NCBI RefSeq assembly: GCF_047511655.1
Contig: NC_133392.1
Coordinates: 162,802,542 to 162,866,541 of the forward strand
Source: Castor canadensis
Taxonomy: Eukaryota > Chordata > Mammalia > Rodentia > Castoridae
Direction of reading: 5' to 3'
DNA: 64,000 nt
This document shows, in pieces, positions 33,083 to 46,739 of this stretch. The notes under the pieces were generated by a model. That model saw only the letters and a program-made list of their open reading frames with translations, ran no database searches and was not told where the DNA came from. The position numbers and the translations under genes are program-made. Positions within the stretch are counted from its first letter, which is position 1. Every line of letters begins with the position of its first letter.

Positions 33083-34799
33083 GAGGGGTGGAGGCTCATA
33101 GCACAGGTTAGAGCCAGTCACTGATAACAGGGGTCCCCCCCAAGGGCAGGACAGTCCTTCCCAGAGGATGTGGTCTGCACAGGTACCCTCCCAGCCTGAG
33201 GCCAGTGCTGGGCCCTTGACCCTCCTAGCCCCACTACCCTGAGCAGGAGGTCCTGAGCTAGCAGGAACCTGCCAAGGTAGGGGAGAAAGTGCTCAGAGGG
33301 GGCTCAGGGTTCCCTGTGGCTCCTAGACCTCCTGACCGCTGCATGCTGGTCCTTGTCTGTCTCCCAGAAGACATGCTGTGGTGTAACCTCTGATCCTTGA
33401 CCCAGGTCACATTTGCTGCCACAACTTCCTGGCCTGAGTAGGAACTAGGGAGCCCCAGGTCCTTTTGAGAGGTTCACAGGGGACTGGTGCTGGGTGAGGG
33501 GCAGCAGACACTCTGGCTTGCTGTCAGGACTCCAGCTCAGCCCAAGCCTGGCATGGCACTAGCCCCTGACTCCATCCCAACCTTGACCTTCAGTCCCTCT
33601 TCCCCTTAGTGCTTCCCCTAACCCCAGCCTGCTACTTCTCCTGGACACACTGTCCCTCTTCTGGAAGGTTCTCCTTCCTCACTCCCTGGTTAACCGCCCT
33701 CACCTCAAGCATCTTGGGTGTACCGTGCCCCTGTCTCTGCACTCTTGCCCATTGTGCTTCCTTGTCCTTGCAGGCTACAGGTTAAGTGGTCAGAACAATT
33801 GTCCAAGGTCCTTAGTAGCTGACAAAGCATGAGGCCAGGGTTGGGAGTCAGTGAGGTCAGATGGGGTCAAGCGAGGTGGTCACTGGGTGCTGTGGGCCCT
33901 CCTTGCCTTCCTTCCCTGGATGGCTGGGGACACCCTCCCTCTTGGAGGCTTCCTGACTGCTTTCTAATATCTCTGCAGGGCAGGCTGGGTTCAGGGAGTG
34001 ATGGTGGCTCGTTGCAGGTCAGGGGTCAGGAAGACCTGGCGTGGCAAGTAACTTACTTCTGAGGAGGAGGGAGGTGGCCTTGGGGGAGTTGCTGCCCTGA
34101 GTGGGAGGGGGTCCTGCAGACAAGCCAAGCAGAAGCAAGGACATCCCTGGCCCCTCGACCCTTCTGGTGGTGGAGAGGCTGGGGCCTCATGAGAGCCAGA
34201 GCCCAGGTGGAGTTGGTGTGGGGGCTTAGTCCGCTTGCTCTGTGTGAGGATAACATGACGGGCAGAAATCAGGAAGGTCAAGGACCCCGACTCTTGCCTC
34301 AGAGCTTTGGGAGACCAGGGAGGAAAACTGTTCTGGAACCAGTCCTGATTTGGGCTGGGACAGTCTACTCAGACTGCATTGCAGAGGAGGTGGGCAGAAC
34401 TCCTCCCCATAGGAGGCAAGGCCCCCAGCCCAAGAGGCTGCAGCCCCAAACTGTAGCAGCACCATGGAAACCAGGTGCCCAGGTCTGGAGTCAAGCCTCA
34501 TGCCTGGTGCAGGGGAGGGCACCACCCTGTTTTCTGTGGCTCCCTAGGCCCCAGGTGCTGCTGCTGGGCCCCCAGGGCAGTGACTGACGCAACCCTGCAG
34601 AGAAAGGTGGTCACTGTGGGCTGTAGCCTGGCAGGAGGAGATCCTCCACGCACAGCACTGGTGCCTGCCCCTGGAGCCCTGGTTCCAGGCAGAGGCCTGA
34701 GCCCAGTGGGCTGAGTGCAGCCCCTCAGCCCCTCCAGGCCTGGGCAAGTCCTGGACCAGCAGCACTTGCAGGCCTGGCCCTGGCACAACCCCCTCCCTT

Positions 34800-34960
34800 G
34801 CAGAGGATTCTTAATGAGGCCGCTGGGCCTCCACTCAGCTAATTGGCCTCCAAAGGCAAGAAAGTGTAATGGAGACACTGGGCCCCCAGGGATGGAGAGT
34901 AAGAAAGTCACCATCATTTCCCACTCCTGTGTCTAATTGTGCTCAGGGGCCAACCCTCCT
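34800..34960. promoter_or_regulatory. Candidate enhancer with homeodomain-type sites
   Basis: Contains cttaatgagg, gctaattgg and tctaattgtg within 150 bp of GC-rich unique sequence, the pattern of a developmental enhancer. No direct evidence of function. Confidence 0.25.
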
Positions 34961-35254
34961 CCCCCCAGCATGGAGCAGGCTTGTTTTTCTAAGATGCAAG
35001 AGGGGAGGGGAGGCTTATTGCTTCTGGCTCATAGGGGCAAAGGCCAGGTGCTCAGATAGGTCTGGGGACCAGGCCTGGGCTGAGGTGATGGGGCAGAGGG
35101 ACAGGGTCCACCCCTCGACTAGTAGGGGCCAGTGGTGGGGACTTGAGGCAGGTGCTGGGTATCCTCTAGAGGCTGACAGCTACAACAGCCATGTAGCACC
35201 TGGATCCTGGCCTGATGGGACACATTGGGGTGGGGAGCATGTTTTGCAGTAGAG

Positions 35255-35720
35255 TTTGCTTTTTAAATTGGGGTGACATTTATGTAACATTAAATTAACT
35301 ATTTTAAAGGGAACAATTCAGTGGCATTACTGAATTCATGGCGTGCAATACTATCTGTATCTAGTTCCAGAACCTTCCCCTCTCCATAAAGGAAATCTGC
35401 TGCACTGCTGTTTCCCAGCTCCGTGTCCACCTGTCAGGCTCTGTCTCCACGGACTGGTCTATACCAGGCACTTCTTACACACAGTGGTGGCCTTTTGTAT
35501 CTGGCCAAGAAAACCCAGAGACACCCTCCCCCCTTCCCACAGCTGAGTGTTGACAGCTCCTGCCTCCTGTTCATTTGTCCTGTGGCTGTTCTTTGTTCTC
35601 TAAACTATGTGCACCTGCTCATGGCCTATCCTGGGGACCTGGGAGTGCCAGGCAACAGGCCCACACCCCTCAGGGGCTCCCTTGAAGCTCCCTTGGAGCT
35701 TGGAGCTGATTTGTGAGGAG
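35255..35720 (-). mobile_element. Old LINE-1 3' end fragment
   Basis: Reads as the complement of an ancient L1 3' UTR: taaattaactattttaaagg, caattcagtggcattactga, tatctagttccagaacctt, then decayed sequence. Confidence 0.65.
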
Positions 35721-38700
35721 CGATCCCACACTTTCCACCATGGCTCAGCCCATTCATCCTCTCCAGGCATATATGTGGCATAGGAGGACAATGTTGGGAA
35801 ATAATCTGGGAACTGATATTTTATTATGACATGAGATATTTGATGGGAAGGACTCGTTTAAGCCTCCCACATGGGAGTCCCCCTTTTCTTAGAACTGTTT
35901 CGGGGAACAGGGGACCAGACACGTGGGGACATGCCAGGTCTGAGTCTGGTCTGACCAGGGCACCCTAAACTGCACCACAACATTCAGGAATTCTAGTCTT
36001 CCTGGTGGGTCTGGTGTCTGACCCACAGAGCTGGACAAGCTGTCCAGGGTGACTGGATAGAACCTGGGCCTGTATTATTCACAGTGGAACAGGAGGAGAT
36101 AGAGAGGTGGGGGAGTAGGAGATTCTGGCCACATGTGAGGATGCCTGCAGGAGAGGCCAGTCCAGCATGAAAGCTGAGTGTAGAGGTCACTGTGACCTCA
36201 GAAGGAGGCTGAGAGTGGAACAGGAGTGTCCAGACTATGGATTCAACAGAGGAGCAGAGGAGGCACAGGCAGGGGAGCAATGGCTCAGGGTCACTAGGTA
36301 GAGGAGGGTCTTGTTTAGAAGGTGGGAGATGCAGGCTGTGGTGATGAGGGACAGAGCTAGATGCTTCAGGAGCGAGGCCACAAGGAGGCCACTCCTGAAC
36401 AGGTAGAGGAGTGGAGGTGTCTAGATCAGTGTCGGCTTGGACAGGAGAGATGGCCAGTGGGAAAGTGAAAGTGTGTGAGGTATCCAGGAGCCACATCTTA
36501 TGGAGGGAACCGTGGAGGGAAGCTGAAGGTGTGGAACCACTGGCATCACGGGGGGGGGGGTGACAGGTGACACTTGAAGAGCTCACCTGGCCCAAGGCTT
36601 CTCCAGTGCTGTTCCAGCTGCCCTTCTGAGTACTGCACCCTGCATGAGGGGCTATTTGAGCTGAGATGGGCTGCGTATCAGTGGTGGCTGTGCTAACCGG
36701 CCCCCACTACCTTTGTTGCCCTGGGAGCTGGAGCAGAGTGTGAGCCTGGTAGCCAAGTACTCAGGACCAAGGGATCGAGCCGCTGACCCCCACCAGGCTG
36801 GGAATGTGTCTTTGTGGGTACCCTTGGAGACAGCTCACCTGCACTGTTGAGTGGGGTCCCCATTCAGCATGGTGTCCAAACCCAGAACCTATAGGCCGTG
36901 TCTTCCTGTGGCTCTGGAGAGGGGTGTGGAGGGCCACCAAGTCGTTGAACAGGCAGTACCCTAGAGTTTACTCATGATGGTCCATAGGTCCCAGGACTCC
37001 CAACAGTCCTGCATGTCTCTAGGGACCTTACCTCCTGGGGACTTCTCAAAGTTCTCACCTGGCAGACTCCCAGACCTTCCTCCAGTACATCACACAGTGC
37101 TTTGAGCCTCAACTGCCCCAATGACCAGATGAGTGGGCCCTGTCCCTTAGGAAGGCCTTGTGTCCCCCACCCTAAGCAGCACGGTAGGTTGCACCTGGGG
37201 TACAAGCTAGTAATGAAGGCGTCCACGTGCATGTATATGAACATGGCCATGTACTCAAGACAGGCACACAGGTACATTTATGGGTATTTGCATGCAGGCA
37301 GGCACAAGAGTGTGCAAGTACACACAGTACACACTCACCAGAACTGTCCCCTCCCCTCCCATTAGATGGTAACTGTGAAGGAGAAACGGAGTCATGGAAG
37401 GTACAGGGGATAAAATCTGAAAGCTCCTCAAGTGCCTCTGAAGGAGACCAACCTCAGACGAAGAGCCTGGAGCAGTGGTCTACCAACTGAGGGGGATGAC
37501 TGCCACTGCACAGGAAGGGCCTTAGTTCCAAGAAGCACAATGATGGAACCTAACAGAAGTTTTCCAAGATGATCGGGGACACAGAACCTAGAGGTCAGTG
37601 CAGGTGGCTCTGACATGTGGCTTCCTGGAGGAGACATGAGTGGGCCCTGAAAAGGCATGCCCAATCAGAGTGGGCTGGATTCAGAGTGGAGCAGACCAGG
37701 CCACCAGGATGAGGGCAAAGCATGTGGGTATCTAGTCCAAGACTTCCTGGGACCCTGGGGTAGTGGCCTGTGAGGCCCACCTCTTACAGAGGCCTTGTCT
37801 CTCAACTATTCTCCACTCTCAACACAGCTCCCCACCCCCTCCAATCCTTTAAGGAACTAGTGAGCGTGCTCCATACCCACGGAGTAGGAACCATGCAGTC
37901 CTGCTGAGGACTCTGAAGATACCCACAGAGAGGGCTCATCTGCCCCAGCAGGAACCACGCAGGTTGAAAATCAGTTGGTGGGATGAGGAGGCTTGGCACA
38001 GGTCTGATAGCTGAGTGGACTGGGCAGAAGGAACCACAGTAAGTGTGGGTTCCTGTGGGAAAGTGAAACACCTCAGTAAGTGTGTGAGATCACAGGTGCA
38101 CTCAGAAAAACAAAAGTTATTCTCACAGTTCAGGTCATTCACCACATGACACAATCAAGACCTCAGTGCTATCAAGGGGGAAAAGGACCCAGAGACTTAG
38201 AAAGCCACAGTGTGTGTTAGTGACCCGGAGGTAGAGGAACCTTCCTGAAACACAAACATAAACTAACAAAGAGGAAAAACTGGAATTTTACAACATCCCC
38301 CCAGAAAGTACTGTAAGAGGAAAGACGCTGTAAGCAAAATTAGGGTACAAATAACACATTGACAGCAAAGATCTGGAACATATCTTAGAGGCTCAGGAGT
38401 AACACATACAACACACATGTTGCCTCCCCATCCTTTCCTTCAATGACTCTGACCCAGAATGCACCTGCAATTCAGAAAGAAGGACTAGGGTTGCCCCAAC
38501 TGCCCTCACCCACCCTGATCCCTGAGGGATAAGGGGCAGGCACAGTGTATGTGTGGGACCCAGAACACCTGGGAGGTGAGGGAGACTGCCCAGACTATCC
38601 TCGCCAAGCCTCAGTTTTCCCATCTGTACCAGAAGGTCACCTTAAGCCTTCTAAAGTGGCCCATAAGTAGGGGACTCCCACCCTCTTCTTTCCTCTACCT

Positions 38701-39260
38701 TCTGTCTTTTCTAAGACAAATCCCCAGGAAAGGCCCAAAGCAGGAAGCAAAAAGCAGCCCTGAGCGATTGCAGGAGCAGGTAGCAGAAGGGTTCAAATGT
38801 CCCTTCAGCCCAAGTTTCTCAACGCAGCTGTGGGAAATCCTGTTTTCATTTCTTGATGATGACTCAGGCCAAAGGCGTTCTCTGATTGCACCAGCTGGGG
38901 ACAGAAATGGAGCACAGCTCAACAAAGCATCAGGATTCTAAGTGACACACCCATTGTTTTATATCCACACTTTCTTTCAAGCACAGCCCTCAGGCCTGTC
39001 CTTGACCACATGCCACTGGCCACTACACTGGACGCCTAGGCCTGGAGATGCTGAAGTCAGAGCCAGCCTCAGGCATCGTGGGCTGTCCACACTCAGAGAA
39101 CACTGAACCGCAGGCAGAGATACTTTTGAGGCCAGATGGTTTCTGATCAGGAGGCCCAGGTAGGATCCCCCGCTGGGCCCTGCAGGTGTCTAGAGGCCAC
39201 CACATCTCATTTGAGCACAGTCTCAGCCACTGTGCTCAATTTTGAGAGAAATTCTCAAAT
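35721..39260. other. Intergenic unique sequence, nothing recognised
   Basis: No supported gene. Contains a G-run at 36551-36560 and CA/TG-rich words at 37220-37340. Confidence 0.35.
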
Positions 39261-39269
39261 TTCTCTCAA

Positions 39270-39362
39270 GACCTGGAGCCAGGAGTGTAGCCCCTGGACA
39301 GAGCACTTGCCCAGCATGTGTGAGGCTCTAGATTCAAACCCCAATACCACCAAAAAAACTTA
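39270..39362 (+). mobile_element. ID-like SINE
   Basis: gtgtagcccctggacagagc...gattcaaaccccaataccac then an A tail. Confidence 0.8.
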
Positions 39363-39529
39363 AACCAAACCAAAACACCCCACAGACCTGGCCAAGACCT
39401 GGCCAAAACCCATGGCTCCTGGACTTTGAGGGCTACCATGTGTTTATTTGCCAAAGAAACAAACACAAAAATAAGAACATTAAAAAGATGCCACCACCTA
39501 CCAATACCATCATTTTGCAAAGCAAACAA

Positions 39530-39608
39530 CATTTTGGGGTACTGGGGATTGAACCCAGCTCCTACGGCAGGCCAAGCACACACTGCGTCACTGAATGGCA
39601 CCCCCAAC
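39530..39608 (-). mobile_element. ID-like SINE
   Basis: ggggtactggggattgaacccagctcct... is the reverse complement of an ID-type element. Confidence 0.75.
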
Positions 39609-39619
39609 CCCCTCAAATG

Positions 39620-40900
39620 ACATTTCAACAGTAATAAGCAGGGGACTCTCAGGATAAAGGATGCTTCCTTTGAATTGCTTCAGTTTAGACAGCTTTTTGG
39701 AAAGTTCACCACATTCCACAGACCCTGAAAATCTCACCCCACCAGTGAGGTGAGCTGGCAGGGGCAGAGCTGAGCCTGTCTGTGCTCCTGCACACACAGC
39801 GGCACCACCTCTAGCTGGGCCTGGGGCAGCTTCCTGCTTCTCTCTCCTCTTTGCCCTTTGGAATGAACAAGGTGGCTGGTATCCTTAGCACCAAGCACAG
39901 GAAGCAGTCAGGGAGCAATTCCTGGAGGAATAAAGGGGACCAGAGAGGTCCCTAGCCCTACTCTATGCTGGAGAAGGAGAAGCCTTTGGGGTGAGAAAGC
40001 ACTGGCTCAGTTGGTCCTCAAGCTGGGAAAGGGTCAGCAGCAGGTTGAGAGTACCCAGACCTGCTGAGACCCTAGGAAAGCAAAGTTTTACTGCCTGAGG
40101 TTTTTCTGTTTGAAGGACTGTCCTGCCCCCTCCTGGGTCCCATGGACTTTGTTCCAGGCCAGCAGGAGGCAGAAAGCTCACAACGTGGATACACCAGGAA
40201 GTGGGCCTGAGAACTGAATGTGGTGGTGCCAGGCCCAGGCTGGGGCAGAGCCCCCTGCAGTGTTGTCACTGACTCAGGTGCACAGCACACACTGATGTGC
40301 ATGGCTGTGCCACTGTGTATTGGGGAAGTGAGAGGTGTGTAGCATGCTTGTGTCCGAGCACCTGTGTATAACCATGTGTGTGCACAGGGGTGTCCTGTGC
40401 ACACTGAGGAACCAAGAGGAGGATGTACCTGAGGGAGGAGACTGAAGGAGGAGCTCTCAGAAGAGGGAGTGGGGGTCCCATTCCAGTTCCTCTGGGGGTG
40501 GGAACTGGTACCTGAGAAGGCAGGGAGGGGCCGCCATCTCAAGAGCTCCTCTTCCCCACAGGTGGAGAGTGAGTGCTAGCAGGGCCCTGGAAGTTTCCTA
40601 TAGGGTGCCAGGAGCATGAACCCTCCAGGGTCACATGGCTGTGCCACACCCAAGGATGTGCCCTGGGTGGTGAGATGGGGCCGAGGGGCCCTCTAAGAAA
40701 CCCCTTCCTGAGAGGCCCCTCCGCAGGACAGGGAGTCCCCACTGCAGCTGCCTGTTCCAAAGTCTCCGACCTAGGAGGCGGGAGGTGGAGGACGAGGATT
40801 GTGGGTCCTACCCAGGAGATCTGGGGCCCAGGATCCAACTAGGGTTGGGGGAAGGGAGAGCGAGGACACTCCCGTGGCCAAACACCACCCAGTCCTGGGA
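39620..40900. other. Unique sequence left of the CpG island
   Basis: Nothing recognised; CpG content rises towards the island from about 40.7 kb. Confidence 0.35.
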
Positions 40901-40919
40901 AAACGCTCAGAGGGTGAGG

Positions 40920-41640
40920 TGACTTCAGAACCGACAGGTGCGCGGCCTGCGAGTTCCGGGAGGGGCCGTGCGGATGGGCGGGCTTCGGACTCGCGTCCCC
41001 GTCCCTTGCTCTGGCCGCGCGTCCAGGCCCGGGGGCCCCTGCCTTCCTCGCCCCCCCTACACGTTTCTTGGGTCCTTTAGGAGGGTCGCCGGGCGCCCAG
41101 GGGGACGCAGCCCCTCCCACGCACGGCCATCGGGTAGTGAAGATCCTGCCCAGAACCGGCCTGGTGGCGCCGCCTTTGTCGCGCGCACCTGGTGGCTCGG
41201 GTTTCCCGCCCGCCGGGCTCCTCCTGCTTTCGAACCCAGAAGAAGCTGAAGGGCGCAGCGCCGCGGAGCGTCCCCACCCATTGTCCGCGGGAAAACCAAG
41301 GATGGGGCGGGGCTCGGGACGCCGGAACAGGTGCGCGCGGGCGGGACCCCAGGAGGCCCAGGTGCGGGCATCCTCTTCGGTCCCGTCCCGACCCAGGGCG
41401 GATTCCCGCTCTGTCCTAGCCGTGCGCACAGGGCTGTTGGGGCCCCACAGGTCACGCGTGGCCAAGTCCTCGCTGAGGGCTGACGGGCCTCCAGGCCGAC
41501 CTCTTCTTGGCTGGGCCCTCAGGCCCCGCCTGCGCTGGCCGGGAAAGGGTTAGTTGGCCTAGGGACCGCACCTTTGTTTGCACGAGATCCACACCTGCAT
41601 CCAATTAACCCGGACAAATGAAGGTGAGCTTGAGCGAGTT
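40920..41640. promoter_or_regulatory. CpG island, candidate promoter of an unidentified transcript
   Basis: Dense CpGs (cgcgcgcacc, gccgcggagcg, tgcgcgcgggcggg) with GC boxes (ggggcgggg at about 41305). Its right edge, 41540-41640, has a lower-GC segment with a TCF/SOX-type word (cctttgtttgc), a CACCTG and a good plus-strand donor, AAG|GTGAGC, after 41623. No conserved protein is encoded. Equivalent to the human interval between C1orf159 and MIR200B, where long noncoding RNAs are annotated. Direction of transcription is unknown. Confidence 0.6.
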
Positions 41641-43380
41641 GAACCAAAAAAAGAATCCGCCCGTGGGAGGAGCCAGAGCTGCAGCCACGCGGGCGCCTGG
41701 GCCAGCAGCTGCCAGACACCCCCTCTGCCTCACCGCAGGAGATTTTAAATTCTGCACTTAGGACCCCACTTTCCAGGCAGATTTTCAAGTGAGCACCGTA
41801 GAGCATGCAACCTCAGTCTTCCCAGCCCTGGGGCCTCCTCTATCAGGCCCCGATGGAGAGGCCCCACGCTACCCTGGGAGGCCAGGACTTAATGCCCCAG
41901 CTTGCCTTGACCTCCAATATTCTCCTATTCAACAACAACTGACTAGATGGGCTGAGCCACCCAACCTTTGACTACAAGCCTTTGAGGTTGGAGGGGGTGA
42001 CAACTGTGCCCAGCCTCAGCCCCCAGGCCCATGAGGCCCCTCTGCTTTCCCAGTGAGGATACCCCATACCCTCTGACACTGCATGTCCTGCTACAGGGTG
42101 GCCACTACTCCCTATGCCCAGACAACACTTATCCATCCTCCTGATGTGGACCTAGAAGCTCCTCTCCAGAGCAAGGACTTCTGACATCCTCCACCCACCC
42201 CCTAAGGTGTCTGTTCAGCACCCACCCTGCAGACCCACTTCTCCCATCTACACCTACAACAGGTACAGAAGCCTTCACATCTGGGTTCCAGCCCTACCAA
42301 CCAAATCCCCACCCATCTCTGAATGTCCCTTCTTGGGGCCAGCTCTACAACTGCAAACCCAGATGCCTGATGTGGGCCTCTCAAGCGGGCCTTATGTAGA
42401 TGCCTCCCCCTGGGAACTCTGTGGCCTGGTTCTGGGCACCTCTAGGATCTGGTATCTCTGCCAGATGGCTTTGGACAGTGAGGGGTTGATCTCCACTAAG
42501 GCCCTGCCCCAAGGTCTGTTCTGAGTTGCAGGGCTGGGTCAAGGGTCTGTGGGGACCTCAGTGTTCTGGCAGCACACAGGAGACCCTCAGAGGCCAGATC
42601 CCAGCACCTGCTGGGGACTGAACACTTGGTGTTGTCCTGCAAGGCATCCCCTCCTGGTGGGAGGAGGAACTGATTTACTGGCATCACAGGATGGTGAAGA
42701 ATTGTTTGAAGGAGCGAAACATGAGGTTTATTCTAATCTGCACAGTAGGATAGTGAGCTGAGTAGGTGAACGGTTTAGGGCAGGGGACAGAGCAAGGCTA
42801 GGGGCAGGGAGCACCAGGATGTCACACTGAGGTGAAATGTTTTGATCATACTTCACATTGAGCCTCTGTTTCTTGGAGAAAACCTTGGCTTTCCTACACT
42901 AACGTTACACATCCAGAAATGTGTGAATCAAAACTATTCTTTTTCAAGGAACAATAAAAGACTCTACCTTCTAGGACATTCCCCTCTTCACCCATGGGGA
43001 CAAACACCAGACAGCTGCCTCATCCAGGTCAGCCAGGAGCTCCTTTGGTACAGTTCATGGATAGATGGCAAGGGTCACCCTAGATGTGTCCTCAGAGGGA
43101 AGGTCTGGGCCCCTCCCTGGGAGGCAGTAGGCAGGGTTCAAGGCTGAGAGCTAATCATACTGGGGAAGAAGTGAAGCATTAAAATGTAACTGGACTGTGG
43201 CTGCCTTCCCAGGCTCTCTTCCTCAGAAGGACACAGATACTGTGCAGAGCTGCGGCATCTACCAAGGCCAGGGGGGCACTCTGCACTGACCAGCCAGCAG
43301 CCTCACAGCAAGGCAGGTAACACTGATGTGGAGTCACCCACTGGGAAGGACATGTTAGGGATAGCAGACTGACTAGCTCT
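41641..43380. other. Intergenic unique sequence, nothing recognised
   Basis: No exon or repeat clearly identified. AATAAA occurs at 42953-42958 on the plus strand but has no supported transcript. Confidence 0.3.
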
Positions 43381-43399
43381 ACCCAGAGTTCTGGGACCT

Positions 43400-43700
43400 C
43401 CAAGCATGAACATTGTTTAGAGATGGGCTTTAGAGGAGGTGATTAGGTGAGTGAAGCCCTAGAGTGGCCCTTATCTAGTCCGACTGGGGTCCTTGTGGAG
43501 AGATCAGAAGACCCACAGAGACACCAGGGATGGTTGGGTGCAGAGGAAAGGCCACATGAGGACACTCCAGAAGGTGCCAGGAAGAACCCTAGAGAAACAG
43601 CCCTGCCCATACCTTGATCTCAGCCTGTGGTCCTGGGATTGTTGTTGCTTAAGTCCCCTGTGTGTGGCATTTGGTTATGGCAGCTGGAGCTGAGACACAC
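43400..43700 (+). mobile_element. MaLR-type LTR fragment (MLT1-like)
   Basis: tttagaggaggtgattaggt, gtccttgtggagagatcaga, aaaggccacatgaggacact and taccttgatctcagcctgtg followed by ggttatggcagctggagctg follow the order of MLT1 LTRs. Confidence 0.75.
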
Positions 43701-44429
43701 CCCAGACACACCCGGCCAGTCCCAGAGCACTCACTCAGTTTCCCTACAGGCACAGTAGGGTGCTGCAGGGGTGTCCTCGTGGGTACCCATCAAGCCCCAG
43801 CACCTTTGCTGGGACATCCTTGGGAGTAGCTAGTGGAGCCCAGGTCTGCACTTGTACTTTTAGTTGATGTGACCAGATGCCTTCCCCGAGGCAAAAGCTC
43901 CACAGTTCCTCTCAGCCCCTTCAGCAAGAGATGCTTTGGCTCTTTCTCTAGTCAGCCAGCAGACATGTCCCACATGACCTCACCAATGTGTCCACCCTCC
44001 TCCTCTTAGCAGGACCAACCCTGACACCTAGGGCTCATGTCTGTCCACATGGCCTGACCTCAATGCAGGACGGCCCTTCCTGCTTCTCCCCAACTCCCAT
44101 CACGGGGACCCATTTCAGGCTCTGCTTCCTGCAGCCTACCCTGGGCACAGAAGCTTGTGTGTCCACACTCATGCTCCCTAGACTGGGAGTCCAGCTCCCT
44201 TCAAGACCCATGACTCCTTGGATGTGCTCATTGGATGCCCTCACCAGGCCTACCCACCTTTCCTCAGAGTTTCTTTTTTCTTGACTTTTTTAAGGGCCAT
44301 CAGCACACCATTGATGTTAACCATGTGTCATCGGTGCTAAACTGTTTCCTCACATCTGTGGCTTGTCTGCTGCCCTGATTGCAGAATGTTTTGCTCTACC
44401 CAAGTTTTAACTTTGCCTATGATGTGACT

Positions 44430-45530
44430 CTGAGAAAACTAGGAGGTAGAATGACTTATAATAATTATTTTTATATTATATATGAAGTCCGTGCAAGAAG
44501 AAGACAACTAAAAACAAAAAAGCTACAAACTACTGTTAGCATCCTCAAAGAGGTAAGAGAAAACATTGTGGCCATGGAGAAAGACTAGAATGCCATACAA
44601 AGAATAATTCAGAGAACAGAAATGAGCTCAGGGAAATTAGTGAGATCAAAAACAGTCGGAGCCCACAGAGTTTGACAGATCTCCTTGGAAGTAAAGTAGA
44701 AAGACAAAGGAAAGGAAATAGAAAAAATAATTACAGGGCCAGGCCCAAGTCTCAATAATGCTTACCATATAGAGAGAACAGAGAAAGTAGAAGGGAGGAA
44801 ATAGTTAAAATTATGATTCAAGAAATTCCCTGAAACCAAAGGTGAGGGTTCCACATTGGAAGAGCCACTGGGCACTGTGCAGAAAGGAGGAAAACAAACC
44901 CACATGAAGGTTCATACTCAAGAAATGCCAGAATTGTGCAAACAAAAGGAAGACCCCCCCAAAACCTCCAGAGAAAACATAAGAACAAGGTTCCATACTG
45001 AGGACCAGGAATTAAAGTAGTGTCAGGCATGTCCACAGCAACACTGGAGAACACCAGGACAGAAAAAACAGAGGGACTGAAGTCCATGCAGGGATTCTAT
45101 ACCCAGCCCAACTGCCATCTAAGTGGAAGCATGGAATAGCACACTTAAAGCCATGTGTCTTGTACGTGGCCTTCTCAAGGAGTTACCAAAGGACTCGCTT
45201 CACCAGCACAAGGAGCACCCCAAGAAAGCAGAAGCATGGGGGTCCAGGGCAGTGCAAACTGAGAATGAAAACCAGGGGACACCTCAGGATGTCAGCTCCA
45301 CTCAAGGCCCAGGAAGGAGACAACCAGAGACTTCCTCAGAAAGGTACAGTGTGGTTGAATGAAAGGTGCTGACTAGGGGGACTTCAGGATGAATTAGTAA
45401 TGAGTTCAGAGAAAAGTAAGCAAGCAAGAAAGAAGAAAGGCAATCATTAACTCCATGAAATACAGCACAAGGGTTCAGGTTAGAACTAACTAGTACCAGT
45501 AGCCACGGCCCTACGTGAATTAGTTCATCA
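44430..45530. mobile_element. Probable old L1/HAL1-type fragment
   Basis: A-rich sequence with ggattctatacccagcccaa, gccaggcccaagtctcaa and aagaaatgccagaattgtgc, resembling ancient L1/HAL1 remnants. Subfamily and orientation are uncertain and there is no intact frame. Confidence 0.5.
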
Positions 45531-46739
45531 TTGTGCATGGGTCTTACTGGGCTTCTAGTGCAACTGTGAGGAAGGCAGGAAGGTGAGGTTGTGCAGTGGT
45601 GGGATTAGAGGTGGGAGAAAGACAAATGCCCCAGGTGGAAGTGAATTGCACTAGTGTCCATGGAATTTATGGCCTTGGGGCTGGCATGGTGGGTGGTCAG
45701 AAGGCTGTTTGTCCAAGCTCTGTAGAATATTTGTCTCCTAAATAATATTCAAGTATAACTGATAGAAAATGAAAGTAAAAGTTGGTGCATTCTCTCTGAG
45801 GCCTGGGAGTGGTTAAATAATGCTATAATTAAAAGTCAGCTGAAACTTGGCTGTGACCGACTGTGCTCTCACCTCCAAAGAGTGTCTCTAATCACCCTCC
45901 TTAACTCTACTAAAGTTTCCTGACTTTTCACGGTTTATGCTTCCTCTTGTTTTAATAGTTGGTATCAGACAGATTTTCCCATCACCAGGGCCTTAAAAGG
46001 TTCAGCTTCCTCTATTCATGTCTACCATCCTTGATAGGCAAGGTCTCTATTGCCTCCTGCCCCAGCAGAGCACTTGGGAGCTTTGAGTCTGAGGCCAAGG
46101 GCAGAGTCACTCCCATGTCACCCAGAGATTCCAGTCCCTGCAGGCTTGAATCTCAACTTCGATTAAGCAAGCCAGGGAAGTCCAGCCCTACCCTGGTCCA
46201 TTCCAGATCCCACACTTACAGGGAAATTCATGGCATACATGCAGGTTAGTGAGTGGAATAGGTTTGGTTTCCCCATAAACACTCCCCTCCAGGGTACTAG
46301 GCACAGCTGGGCCATAAATCGACCTAGTGGACAGTTTAGGGTCTTCACAAACATCTTTTCTCATAAGAAGCTTAAGATACCCACAAAATGATACAGAAGC
46401 CTGAGACCCTCCATTTCTCCGTGGGGGCACACGAGTTACCACATGGCTTTTGTGTGAGGTCCCTCCAGCCCCCAGAGCAAGTGAGGAAGGCACAGCCCAT
46501 AGCCCAGCTCTCTCAGCTATTTTCAAATGACCCCAAACCACAGAACAATCCTTACCCAAGTCCCTGACATTCAGCTGAGACAGTCAGTGGCTCTCTGGAG
46601 GACCCCCTAACCCTCTTCAGAAGGCACCTGCTCTCTGGAAGGCTTGAGCTAACCCTTCCTAAGAAACAGATTCTTCCCAGGACACGCCACTCAGGGTGGG
46701 GCCCTGAGCTGTTCAGAAGCATCAATGTGACAGAGGTAA

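Noticed and set aside
35993..36595. 200-codon minus-strand frame
   Set aside because: Low-complexity Ser/Pro/Leu composition, no family resemblance, no regulatory context.
40839..41553. Long frames of 208 and 161 codons in the CpG island at 41 kb
   Set aside because: Overlapping frames on both strands with CpG-driven composition; none shows conserved motifs.
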